Assembly (NCBI GenBank): GCA_028753945.1
Contig: JAPNXP010000013.1
Location: forward strand, 310,001-374,000
Length of the DNA stretch: 64,000 nt
DNA from: Hexactinellida sp. DTS-2022
Lineage: Eukaryota; Porifera; Hexactinellida
Direction of reading: 5' to 3'
Positions 51,252 to 60,249 of this stretch are shown here, one piece after another. The notes under the pieces are model-generated. The model searched no databases, was not told the DNA's origin, and worked only from the letters and a program-made list of their open reading frames with translations. Both the position numbers and the translations under genes were made by a program. The first letter of the stretch is position 1, and the number at the start of each line of letters is the position of its first letter.

Positions 51252-54200
51252 ATGGCTAATACGAATCATACGGACACAGACAGTTTCAAACCGAGTCCAC
51301 CCGGCAAAGCCCCGCGGCCCCAAATCGCACGCAAGCGTAGCTCTACGATGATGGACGAAATGCGTAAGAGAAAGATCGCATATGAATACCTATGTCATTT
51401 GGAGGAGATAAAACAGTGGATTGAAGCGTGTATTAAAGAAGACCTGCCGGTTAGCACAGAGTTAGAAGAAGCGCTAAGAAATGGAGTTTTCCTTGCTAAA
51501 CTGGCTAACTTTATGACTCCAGAAATGGTACCACTAACTAAGATATACGATCTCTACCAAGAGCGTTATATCGAACGTGGGCTTGAATTCAGACACACGG
51601 ATAATATTAACTATTGGGTTAATTCTATGAAGAAATTCGGTCTACCCAAGATATTCTACCCAACCACAACTGATTTATATGACCGTAAGAACATGCCACG
51701 TGTCGTATACTGTCTCCATGCACTGTCCCTATACTTGAACAAACTGGGCAAAGGCCCAGTTATGGAGGATTTGGTGGATAAAGCCGAATTCACGGAAGAA
51801 GAGATTTCCATCATGACAAAGGAGCTCGATAAGTATAACATTAAAATGCCTGCTTTCGGAAAGATAAACGGAATCCTTACGGAGCATCTCACACAGGATC
51901 AAGCGGCCATCCACGCGGCTATTATGGCTGTAAACGAAGCTATTGACAGGCAAAATACCATGGAGACCATTTCGACGCTTAGGAATCCCGCTGTACAGGT
52001 AACTGACTGGTTAAGGGACGAACTAAGCGATACGTACCAAACGAATTTGTACGAGAAAAAGCAGGTAAAAAGCCATTCCTGCGGTCTTGATAAGGGAGTT
52101 GACCCTTCTACCTTAGACGCATACGATTACAACCTGACGCGAGATGGCATTCAGGACTGTATTGAGGTGAGTAACACTTCTGCTGACACAGCTGATAGAA
52201 GAAAGAAAGTGTTACAAGTCACGAAAACTATAAATGAATCAGTGGAACACACCAGGGATGTTGCTCTGTTGGAAACGCTAATGGACTGTGGATTCTTCAG
52301 TAGCATCTCAGCTGATAATATGGTGTGGTACATGGATGTACTGTCGCGCTCTAGGGTCGAGAAATATGAACAGGAGGGCACGGCTGTTCTCACCTTTGAA
52401 GAGATTGAGAAACTGGTTGTAATCGCGAATAGTATAGCCGACCAAAGCCGCGATCACGACGCGGCTATAACAGCTGTGAATCAATCAATAACAGACGGCG
52501 ATTGCGAGGCCTTACTCCTGGCTTTACAATGGGAACTGTTTGAGTTAAGCGAGTTGGTACCGGAGTTCGTAGAGTACTACATGAGGGGGTTACAAGCCGC
52601 GATAGTTGAAAAGCCGGACGGACAGCTGTTGACTGAAGAAGAGATATCCATGGTTCTAACCGACATGAATGAAGAGGCAGAGAATGAGGAGAGACGGCAA
52701 CAAGCTTTGCTACGCATTAACGAGTCTATCGGCCTACTGGAGTCCTCGCAGGTGTTAATGAATCTACTCGACCCAGACGCTGGTATCAATGGAGTTGTGC
52801 CTGCAAACGCGGAATTATACAGTGCGGCTCTTGAGCAAATGAAGGTCGAGAAAGGTTCTGAAAAGCTCACTCAGTCGGACATGCAGGATTGTGTTGACTT
52901 AATGAACAGAGAGATTGAGCGCGAGATGCGAATACAGCAGCTAGTCACATCGGTATCAAACGATATTTCCAAACAGAATGAAGAGAGCCTAATACTAATC
53001 CTGAATGAAGGGAATAGTTCCCAGTTTATCGAGGAGGTGGAGGGAGAGCATAAGCTGGCTCCTCTCTACCTGAGAGTGCTCACTGCCCAGGCTAAGGCTA
53101 ACCCCGGGGTGCCACTCAGTTTGGAGCAGATACAGGAGTGTGTGCGTAGAGCCAACCAGGAGCAGAGGGAAGCCAAGACACACGGACAGGCTATAAGCGC
53201 TGTCAACAAATCCCTGGTCAATGAACCAAAGCCTGTTAACCTCATCTTACTGCTGCAGAATCCAAATTGCTATCTCTTGTCTGTATCACAGGACTGTGCA
53301 TTGGATTACCAGAATAACCTAGTTGACTCGTATCGAGAGAAAGAAAGGAATAGCGAGCCACACGGTACATGTCTATATTTGAGAATAAAACAAGCGCATT
53401 CTTTCTGGTTCAACACTCATACCGGTGACGTCACTTGGAACAAACCTAAGCCTCCGCTTGACACGCCCAGTTCCTATCTCAATAGAGACGAGATACAAGA
53501 CGTGGTCACAAGGGTAACAGCTGATCACTCGAGACAGGCTCTGTTTATAGCGAACGAACCGTTAATTATCGGTATACAATCCATGGTTCGAGGTTATTTC
53601 GTTAGAAAGGAAGTTAGAGCTACGCTCAAACACTACAAGGATAACGAGCAAAGTATTATAACAATACAAGCTCATATAAAGGGTTATTTGCTGAGGAAAT
53701 CTTTATCAGATCGCCAGGCCCTGTTTGAAGCCAATATAGAAAGTGTGTTGCTGTTACAGAAATGTGTTAGAGGCTGGATAGCTAGGCACAAGTTATGGCT
53801 ATCAAGAAAGCATTACCTTGACAATATCGCTTTAGTTATACGTATACAAGCCTGGTGGCGTGGTATTAAAGCGAAAGAAAACTACCAAACTTTAGTGGCA
53901 GATAACAACCCTCCCGTGACTTCTCTCAATAAGTTCCTTAAACTGTTGGACCAGAGTGACGCTGATATCGCAGAGGAATTGGAAGTGAATGCATTGCGTG
54001 GCGATCTCACTACAAAGATGCGATCTTTGAAACAACACGAAGTAGACCTTACTAACCTGGACATAAAAATCGGTCTTTTAATTCGGAACCAAATAACACT
54101 TAAAGATGTTATTCACACGAAAAGCAAGGTACAGAGACGTCGAGATAAATCGCAAGCGAAAAACGCGACTCGACAGGGAATAAAGAACTTCAATGCAAGT

Positions 54201-56327
54201 GCAAGAAAAATCCTAGACGGTTACCAACACCTTTTCTACCTCCTACAAACCAACCCGAATTATATCGCTAGAGTACTATACTTACTCGCTGTAACGAAAA
54301 AGAACGAATTTCTAGACAATGTCGTGTTGGCTTTATACAACTATGGTACGAATCCTCGCGAAATGTATCTCTTCATGAAAATGATTGAGGTGGCCCTACA
54401 CGCGGAAATAGGTGTTAAAGTGACACAAATTCTTGACATCAGCACCATGAATAGTGTCGCGGTTAAAATTCTTATTAAATTCACTCGCGAAAGCCGCGGG
54501 GGTGCCCACACCCATTTTAAAGAACTTCTTCGCCCACTTGTTAACGAAATCGTGACTACTAAACAGAGATTCCATTTAACGCCCGTAGACATATACAGAC
54601 AATGGGTAAACCTAATGGAGTCTCAAACTGGAACAGCTGCTCAATTGCCTTATGACGTAGACAGTGCTAAGGCAATGGAACATCCGGAAGTGCAGGAGAG
54701 AATGAATGAAGTTCTAGAATCCATTAAACCTATTGTAAGTAACTTCATAACCGTTATAACTGATAACGTTAACAAAATCCCATACGGGCTACGCTATATA
54801 ACAATGTTAATGCGAGAATCTCTCATCAGACAATTCCCTCAAATCAATGAAGACGAATTAGTCAAAGTTCTATCAAACCTAATTTACTACCGTTATATTA
54901 ACCCTATCATCGTAAACCCAGAAAGTTACGGATTAATAGATTTGGATCCGACTAAAGTGACTGGACAGCTTTCACCAGAACAACGCAAGAACCTATCGAG
55001 TGTGTCTCGTGTGCTACAGAATATCAGCAATAGGAAAATAGTAAATGAGGACAGTCCTTTGTTCGGGTTCAATCAATTTATCCTCGAAAAATATGAGATA
55101 TTCAAAATGTATATATTTAAACTCTCAACCGTACAAACACCAGAGGAAAAGTTTGGATTCGATGAGTACACAGATCTTGTTATGATTTCTAAACCGGTCG
55201 TGCGACTTTCTGCAAAAGACATTATTTCAACTCACAAATTATTTGTGGAGCACGCTTCTACAATTGCACCTGAGGCCGATGATCAGATTCACGAGATACT
55301 CTCGGACCTAGGAACAGATCTGCACCTTAGGAATTTAGTGGGAGAAATACCTGATATAACAGCTAGCTCTTCCGAAGAGGCAAAGGAGTTGTATCAAGAA
55401 GCTAGCGAGACTGAAATAGCATTAACTCTATCTAGCAAACATGATCAGTTCGATGTTAACGAACCAACAGATGCTAAAGCGATATTCGTACAAACGAAAG
55501 GAATGTGTGTGGACTTATTACGAATCCAGCCAGGTGACACCCTGCCCGAGGTATTAGAAACCGCGCCCACCGAAGCACACAGACAGGAGTTCAATACAAT
55601 GATAGCGCAACAGATTGAGAAGGGAAAGGGAAACCATTTGCTAGTCAGGCGATACACAACAGCTCTACACTCTTCAAACCCAACAATCGATACTGTGAAG
55701 AGTAAAATAAAACGGAATTTGGATACTCTAGAGGAGGAGGGTCTCGTATCGAAGGCTACTCAATACCAGGAGATAATCAATGCAATTGCTAAAGATATAA
55801 CGAACCAGTCTAGACACAGGAAACAGCGGCGTGTGGAGAAGAAGCGATTAAACGGAACTCTATCTCAATTGGGGCAGAAGGAAAATTTCCATGAGGAGCA
55901 GTATACTTTCTATCAGCAGTACATTGATTCTGCGCTTGAAAATTTGGTTAGGGCTCAAAATTTAAGGAGAGGAGGGAAAAGTGCGTCTGGGGATAATAAA
56001 CCTGTTGATTTCAAGCCTAAAACGATAAAGTATTCTGCACAGAAATTATATGATAAAGGTGTTATTCTCGAGATCGAGGGGATACAACGGTTCCAGTATA
56101 GAAGTATTAGCATTGAAATTCGACAGATTGATGCGTCAAAGTTTGAAGTACACGCGAAATTTCTTGGGAATCTCGTTGAGAAAACTGACTTGATAATCCA
56201 AGACCTACTCCAGCTACAGTTTGATGGGGTAGCTGTTTGCAAGATTGGTAGCCAGGTTAAAGTGAATGTGAATCTTTTAATTTTCTTAATTAACAAAAAG
56301 CTTTATGGAAAGCAAGTTAAAAAGTAA
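51252..56327 (+). CDS. IQGAP: IQGAP-family scaffold, intronless
   Basis: One 5.1-kb exon encodes 1691 residues; human IQGAP1 has 1657. The ATG at 51252 (MANTNHTDTD) is used because the frame upstream has no ATG. In order: a calponin-homology domain (about 38-155; CHLEEIKQWIEACIKEDLP, NINYWVNSMKKFGLP), the IQGAP coiled repeats (about 200-690), a WW domain (about 705-730; FWFNTHTGDVTWNKPKPP), four IQ motifs (about 770-875; IQSMVRGYFVRKEV, IQAHIKGYLLRKSL, LQKCVRGWIARHKL, IQAWWRGIKAKE), the GAP-related domain with YYRYINPIIVNPE near 1217, and the RasGAP C-terminal domain (to 1690). IQGAPs bind actin, calmodulin and Cdc42/Rac and lack GAP activity. The full set of domains including WW is metazoan-like. 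Confidence 0.95.
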   Translation: MANTNHTDTDSFKPSPPGKAPRPQIARKRSSTMMDEMRKRKIAYEYLCHLEEIKQWIEACIKEDLPVSTELEEALRNGVFLAKLANFMTPEMVPLTKIYDLYQERYIERGLEFRHTDNINYWVNSMKKFGLPKIFYPTTTDLYDRKNMPRVVYCLHALSLYLNKLGKGPVMEDLVDKAEFTEEEISIMTKELDKYNIKMPAFGKINGILTEHLTQDQAAIHAAIMAVNEAIDRQNTMETISTLRNPAVQVTDWLRDELSDTYQTNLYEKKQVKSHSCGLDKGVDPSTLDAYDYNLTRDGIQDCIEVSNTSADTADRRKKVLQVTKTINESVEHTRDVALLETLMDCGFFSSISADNMVWYMDVLSRSRVEKYEQEGTAVLTFEEIEKLVVIANSIADQSRDHDAAITAVNQSITDGDCEALLLALQWELFELSELVPEFVEYYMRGLQAAIVEKPDGQLLTEEEISMVLTDMNEEAENEERRQQALLRINESIGLLESSQVLMNLLDPDAGINGVVPANAELYSAALEQMKVEKGSEKLTQSDMQDCVDLMNREIEREMRIQQLVTSVSNDISKQNEESLILILNEGNSSQFIEEVEGEHKLAPLYLRVLTAQAKANPGVPLSLEQIQECVRRANQEQREAKTHGQAISAVNKSLVNEPKPVNLILLLQNPNCYLLSVSQDCALDYQNNLVDSYREKERNSEPHGTCLYLRIKQAHSFWFNTHTGDVTWNKPKPPLDTPSSYLNRDEIQDVVTRVTADHSRQALFIANEPLIIGIQSMVRGYFVRKEVRATLKHYKDNEQSIITIQAHIKGYLLRKSLSDRQALFEANIESVLLLQKCVRGWIARHKLWLSRKHYLDNIALVIRIQAWWRGIKAKENYQTLVADNNPPVTSLNKFLKLLDQSDADIAEELEVNALRGDLTTKMRSLKQHEVDLTNLDIKIGLLIRNQITLKDVIHTKSKVQRRRDKSQAKNATRQGIKNFNASARKILDGYQHLFYLLQTNPNYIARVLYLLAVTKKNEFLDNVVLALYNYGTNPREMYLFMKMIEVALHAEIGVKVTQILDISTMNSVAVKILIKFTRESRGGAHTHFKELLRPLVNEIVTTKQRFHLTPVDIYRQWVNLMESQTGTAAQLPYDVDSAKAMEHPEVQERMNEVLESIKPIVSNFITVITDNVNKIPYGLRYITMLMRESLIRQFPQINEDELVKVLSNLIYYRYINPIIVNPESYGLIDLDPTKVTGQLSPEQRKNLSSVSRVLQNISNRKIVNEDSPLFGFNQFILEKYEIFKMYIFKLSTVQTPEEKFGFDEYTDLVMISKPVVRLSAKDIISTHKLFVEHASTIAPEADDQIHEILSDLGTDLHLRNLVGEIPDITASSSEEAKELYQEASETEIALTLSSKHDQFDVNEPTDAKAIFVQTKGMCVDLLRIQPGDTLPEVLETAPTEAHRQEFNTMIAQQIEKGKGNHLLVRRYTTALHSSNPTIDTVKSKIKRNLDTLEEEGLVSKATQYQEIINAIAKDITNQSRHRKQRRVEKKRLNGTLSQLGQKENFHEEQYTFYQQYIDSALENLVRAQNLRRGGKSASGDNKPVDFKPKTIKYSAQKLYDKGVILEIEGIQRFQYRSISIEIRQIDASKFEVHAKFLGNLVEKTDLIIQDLLQLQFDGVAVCKIGSQVKVNVNLLIFLINKKLYGKQVKK

Positions 56328-56668
56328 TCCCAACTAGATTGAGAATTGTACATAATTAGCTTATTATTTGTTGTGTATTTTGTATGTAAATTTGGACTGT
56401 TTTTGATTATAGCCAATTTTATTCATGATTGGAGAAGTATGTTTGTTGTGAATGTCTTGTATCATTTGAATAATTGTATTGCTAGCTGGTATTGCAACAA
56501 AAAGGGGTTCATAATTGCGTTAATAAAAAAGAATTGCGAATATTATAAATAGGTTTCATTACTGGACTGTTTATTTCTGCGAAATTATATTAACAACTTT
56601 GTTCGAGTGTTTACTTATTGTCTCAAATTTTACAAATTGTATTTAATATTGACGTTACTTAAATATTT
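56328..56668. other. IQGAP 3' flank
   Basis: 340 bp of AT-rich DNA before the propeller-like gene. An open frame at 56346-56552 has no recognisable features and is probably chance. Confidence 0.45.
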
Positions 56669-57643
56669 ATGGACCAAGCCCGACCAATACCTTTTAATTT
56701 TAATATTGGCCGATTTATAGGTACGTATGTACATAAATCTAAATATATTATTCACGTATCTATGGTAGCTTGTATACTGTATAATATTTCAATCAATACA
56801 ATGGATGGAAGAACTGAATTAATTATTGTTAGTAACAGAATAAATGCGTTTAGTATCGCCGTATCAGAAGTTAATTCCTATGTTTACATCACTAGCGATC
56901 ATGGCTTACTCGTATATTCACAAAAAGGTCAACACCTATATACACTCATCCCCGATCATTGTTGTTTCGGTATTTGTATTTACGAAAATTACGTATTCGT
57001 TATTTGCAAGATTGAATGTACAACCGGTTCTATTAAGATATTCACCATAGACGGAGATTTCATCACAACTATTTTAGGATTTAAATTAAAAAATAAAACA
57101 CTTCTAATCATGACTCCTTTCGGTATTCACATTGACGTCGCGTTTGGAGAATTGTCTCTATTTGTATGTCTAACAGGGAGAGTAATATGTAGCACTCATT
57201 ATAAGAACTTTGTAGTGTGTAACCAAAAACTTGATAGACCAAAGGACATTAAATCTAACAGCCGTAATCTCTTCATTATTCTTGGAAAAACGTATACACC
57301 AATTATTCTGGTGGATAAGTTAGATATAAGTTATATACAGTCTGTTATTCACCCAGGTTTGGGACCCATTTTACCCTCAAGTATTGTTTTCAAGGGAGGA
57401 TGGCCTCTATTAAGAAATAATATTAATTTCATCAGCATACACCCTACACGAGAAGAATTATATATTTTCAAAAGCTTAGAGGGAAGTCTTTATATTTATA
57501 ATTTTGCTGGGACTCTGCTTGATATAATCCACATTGACTTCTTACCAGCTAAGACCACTTCTTTTCCGCAAGGATTTGTAACAGATAAGCACGATAATGT
57601 GTATTTATTGGTTGAAACATCTGTCATACGAATTAATTTATAG
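56669..57643 (+). CDS. Beta-propeller (NHL-like) protein, copy 1
   Basis: An intronless 324-residue ORF. The product is a series of short beta-rich repeats: INAFSIAVSEVNSYVYITSD, FGICIYENYVFVICKIE, SIKIFTIDGDFITTILGFKL, PFGIHIDVAFGELSLFV, RPKDIKSNSRNLFIILGK, INFISIHPTREELYIFKSLE, LYIYNFAGTLLDII and FVTDKHDNVYLLVETSVIRI. The alternation of a strand, a turn with D/N and a hydrophobic strand fits a six-bladed NHL/SMP-30-like propeller. No RING or B-box is attached, unlike TRIM-NHL proteins; the gene starts directly. ATG 56802 is a second possible start. A paralogue follows at 57960. No catalytic motif or named family is recognised. Confidence 0.65.
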   Translation: MDQARPIPFNFNIGRFIGTYVHKSKYIIHVSMVACILYNISINTMDGRTELIIVSNRINAFSIAVSEVNSYVYITSDHGLLVYSQKGQHLYTLIPDHCCFGICIYENYVFVICKIECTTGSIKIFTIDGDFITTILGFKLKNKTLLIMTPFGIHIDVAFGELSLFVCLTGRVICSTHYKNFVVCNQKLDRPKDIKSNSRNLFIILGKTYTPIILVDKLDISYIQSVIHPGLGPILPSSIVFKGGWPLLRNNINFISIHPTREELYIFKSLEGSLYIYNFAGTLLDIIHIDFLPAKTTSFPQGFVTDKHDNVYLLVETSVIRINL

Positions 57644-57740
57644 AATTTCTTTTTTAATTAAATTTGTAATTGAATTTGTTGAAATCATTGAATATCATAT
57701 CTCTTCTCAATAGATAATGGGTTATTTATTACAGTTCGGA

Positions 57741-57857
57741 CAAACAAACAACAATAAACAAACAAACAAACAAAACAAACAAACGAATAAATAAATAAAT
57801 AAATATATAAATAAACAAACAAATAAACAAACAATTTATAAATAAATAAACAAACAA
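57741..57857. repeat. (CAAA)n/(TAAA)n simple repeat
   Basis: About 110 bp of CAAA, TAAA and TAAATA units between the two propeller-like genes. Simple-sequence DNA, no other content. Confidence 0.85.
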
Positions 57858-57959
57858 CTAGTTCCTGGAAATTGTTTGCAAGATTTATTGCATATATGAA
57901 GTTTATACTAATTTAATTAATTCTTACCCCAACCATATGTCTCATAATTACATTTAATT

Positions 57960-58907
57960 ATGTGTCTACATGCTACAATACATCTGTATAAGAGATTTAG
58001 CTTACATCGCTATTATATTAATATTCCGTCTCTTATCTCGCTTATGAAACGCTCAGTGGATTTGCTTTATATCTGTGACTCCACCAAAGTCTGCAGTCTA
58101 GCTGTCTCAGAGATTAACTCATACGTTTACATTACTGATAAGCTAGGTGTACAGGTTATATCGCAATCAGGGCAACTTATACAAACGTTTTATCAAGAAT
58201 TAGAGGGAGAATTGTGTACTGGTATTTGTATTTATGATCGTTTAGTTTATATCGGTTGTGTGGATAATTCTGGTATTGTATCAATCAAAATATTCAGCTT
58301 AAATGGATATTTCATTACTTCTCTACGAAAGTTTAAATTCAAGCAAAGAATTATTTCACTTAAAAACCCGTTGAGTTTGCTTGTGGATAAAGCGGGTAAC
58401 GAGCTAGGTATATTCTTGTGTGATCCATTGTCTAATATCGTGTATTGTTGCACAGACAAACAGAACTATTCAATAGAGCACAACAAACCTAGCGAAATTA
58501 AATCAGATCGCTTTGTTCTTTTTATTCTGAGTCAATCTAACTCGTCGATAGTCATGGTTGACAAGTTTGACATTAGCACAACTCTCTGTGTAATACACCC
58601 AGGAATTGGAAACAATATAAGATCACGAATTCGCACAAGTTATTCCATTAATCCTATTATTGTTAATTCCATAGCTATTCATCCAATTCGAGAGGAAATT
58701 TACATCTTTCGATTCTTTGATGGACTCCTACAAGCGTATAATTGGGAGGGTAATTTGATTGAGAGTGTTTATTCCGATTATTTGTTTGGTAAAAGCAATG
58801 GGAAGCACGCTTTGACAACAGATGTATATGGTCATGTGTTTGTATTGGTAGACTCCTCTATAGTACGTTTTGACATGAGAAGAGACCCGAAAATACAAGT
58901 GAATTAA
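57960..58907 (+). CDS. Beta-propeller (NHL-like) protein, copy 2
   Basis: A 315-residue intronless ORF, clearly paralogous to the gene at 56669: SLAVSEINSYVYITDKLGVQ, CTGICIYDRLVYIGCVD, SIKIFSLNGYFITSLRKFK, MVDKFDISTTLCVIHPGIG and NSIAIHPIREEIYIFRFFDG line up with it. The same blade pattern and spacing are kept, and the ends (HVFVLVDSSIVRFDM) match. No signal peptide is clear. The two copies differ at about half the positions, so the duplication is not recent. Role unknown; propellers of this sort usually bind RNA or protein partners. Confidence 0.65.
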   Translation: MCLHATIHLYKRFSLHRYYINIPSLISLMKRSVDLLYICDSTKVCSLAVSEINSYVYITDKLGVQVISQSGQLIQTFYQELEGELCTGICIYDRLVYIGCVDNSGIVSIKIFSLNGYFITSLRKFKFKQRIISLKNPLSLLVDKAGNELGIFLCDPLSNIVYCCTDKQNYSIEHNKPSEIKSDRFVLFILSQSNSSIVMVDKFDISTTLCVIHPGIGNNIRSRIRTSYSINPIIVNSIAIHPIREEIYIFRFFDGLLQAYNWEGNLIESVYSDYLFGKSNGKHALTTDVYGHVFVLVDSSIVRFDMRRDPKIQVN

Positions 58908-59076
58908 CCGAGTATATATTTATAAAACCCTTTCTTATTTCGCAAGAGTATGCGTCATAATTTATGAATATAAAAACTTTTGTGTGTATACATATTTTAT
59001 TCTGGTTCTCTCTATCACTAATTTTATTTGCGACAAATATCTAATACAACTGTTCTAAATAATAATAGCAATAATA

Positions 59077-60249
59077 ATGTCTTCAAAACCTCCCAAAATT
59101 GAGACACTTACAGGGTTTCAAGAGAAGTTTGACACTTTAGAATTCCTCGGACAAGGCACGTTTGGAATCGTCAAAAAGTGTCGGAACAAAAAGACAAAAG
59201 AAGAATTCGCTGTTAAGATAATCAGAACACGTGTGCTCAATGCCAGAATTGAAAACGAGACACAGATCTGTTCCAAACTTGAGGTAATTCACAGTTATCT
59301 ATTCTATAAGGATTCTTATTGTAAAGTCACTTATCAACATTTCTTATCAAATTCACTGTTCCTTAAACCTGTCGAGTCCAGTTAGCTTATTATAGTTCGT
59401 TATCAACACATTTGGTTGTCTGAGTTCTAACAATGGTAATTTGTAAACTGCATTTCATTTCTAATTAAGTCTCTTAATTAACGTCATAAGCTACCAAATA
59501 TGTTCTAACAAATAATTAATTAAGTGAGCAGCTAGTAAGGATGTTATTATGATTATAAAAGAAATCATTAATCTCTATACGTAGTTCATTTATTGAAGCA
59601 TTAACATTATATTTGTCTTATACAAAGTGTAATTATTTCGTCTATTATCCACCCCCAGACTAATAGAATACGTGATAGTTCTTATTACTGTATTTCAGTT
59701 TATTCTAGACAGTAATTACAGTAGAACCTCCTTAATACCAACACAGTTATTACGTACATTACACCGATTGATTAATACTAATTTCAGACAAATTTTGACT
59801 GTCCCTTGGACCTTGTTCTATGTATTTACGAGGTTATACTGTATTTATTATTACAGTAAACTCTCGTTATAACGAAGTGCTTGGACCTGTAAATACCTTC
59901 ATTTTATCCAGATATTCGTTACAAGCGGATAATAACTAATGCATGCATTTAGTGCTCCGGGGGAAAATCTCCATTTTTCGTTATAAGCGGTGATTTGTTA
60001 TACCCGACTTGGTTATAACGGGAGTTCACTGTATTATTAATTAATTCCACAGCACCCCCATATCGTCCGTCTCCACTGCACCTACCAAGACGACATGCAG
60101 TACTACATGGTATTCGATTTGGTTACGGGAGGTGAGCTGTTTGATGACATCGTTAAGCGAGAGTATTACTCTGAATCTGAGGCTAGTAAATGCATACAGC
60201 AAATACTATATGCTGTAGAATATTGCCATGAAAAGAATATCATACACAG
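59077..60249 (+). CDS. CAMK2: CaMKII catalytic domain, first two exons (gene continues beyond)
   Basis: Exon 1 (59077-59283) carries the glycine loop GQGTFGIV and the ATP lysine in FAVKII (Lys47). Exon 2 (60053-60249) starts [20 protein letters not shown] and has [38 protein letters not shown] and ends at the start of the catalytic HRD (IIHR). The string [13 protein letters not shown] and CIQQIL with YCH are diagnostic of CaMKII. The next exon, expected to start with the catalytic DLKPEN segment, was not found before 64000, so the gene runs past the window. Only the N-lobe and part of the C-lobe are visible. The product phosphorylates Ser/Thr targets under Ca2+/calmodulin control. The intron at 59284-60052 contains two MITEs. 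Confidence 0.85.
59719..59841. mobile_element. MITE family A copy in CaMKII intron 1
   Basis: It starts CAGTAGAACCTCCTTAATAC and ends TATTTACGAGGTTATACTG, next to TA. Confidence 0.62.
59874..60031. mobile_element. MITE family C copy in CaMKII intron 1
   Basis: It starts CAGTAAACTCTCGTTATAAC and ends GGTTATAACGGGAGTTCACTG, next to TA. Its right end is about 20 bp before the exon 2 acceptor at 60053. Confidence 0.68.

Noticed and set aside
59284..59385. Extension of CaMKII exon 1 past the GAG-GTAATT donor
   Set aside because: The extension is unlike any kinase, and exon 2 continues precisely with HPHIVRL after the donor.
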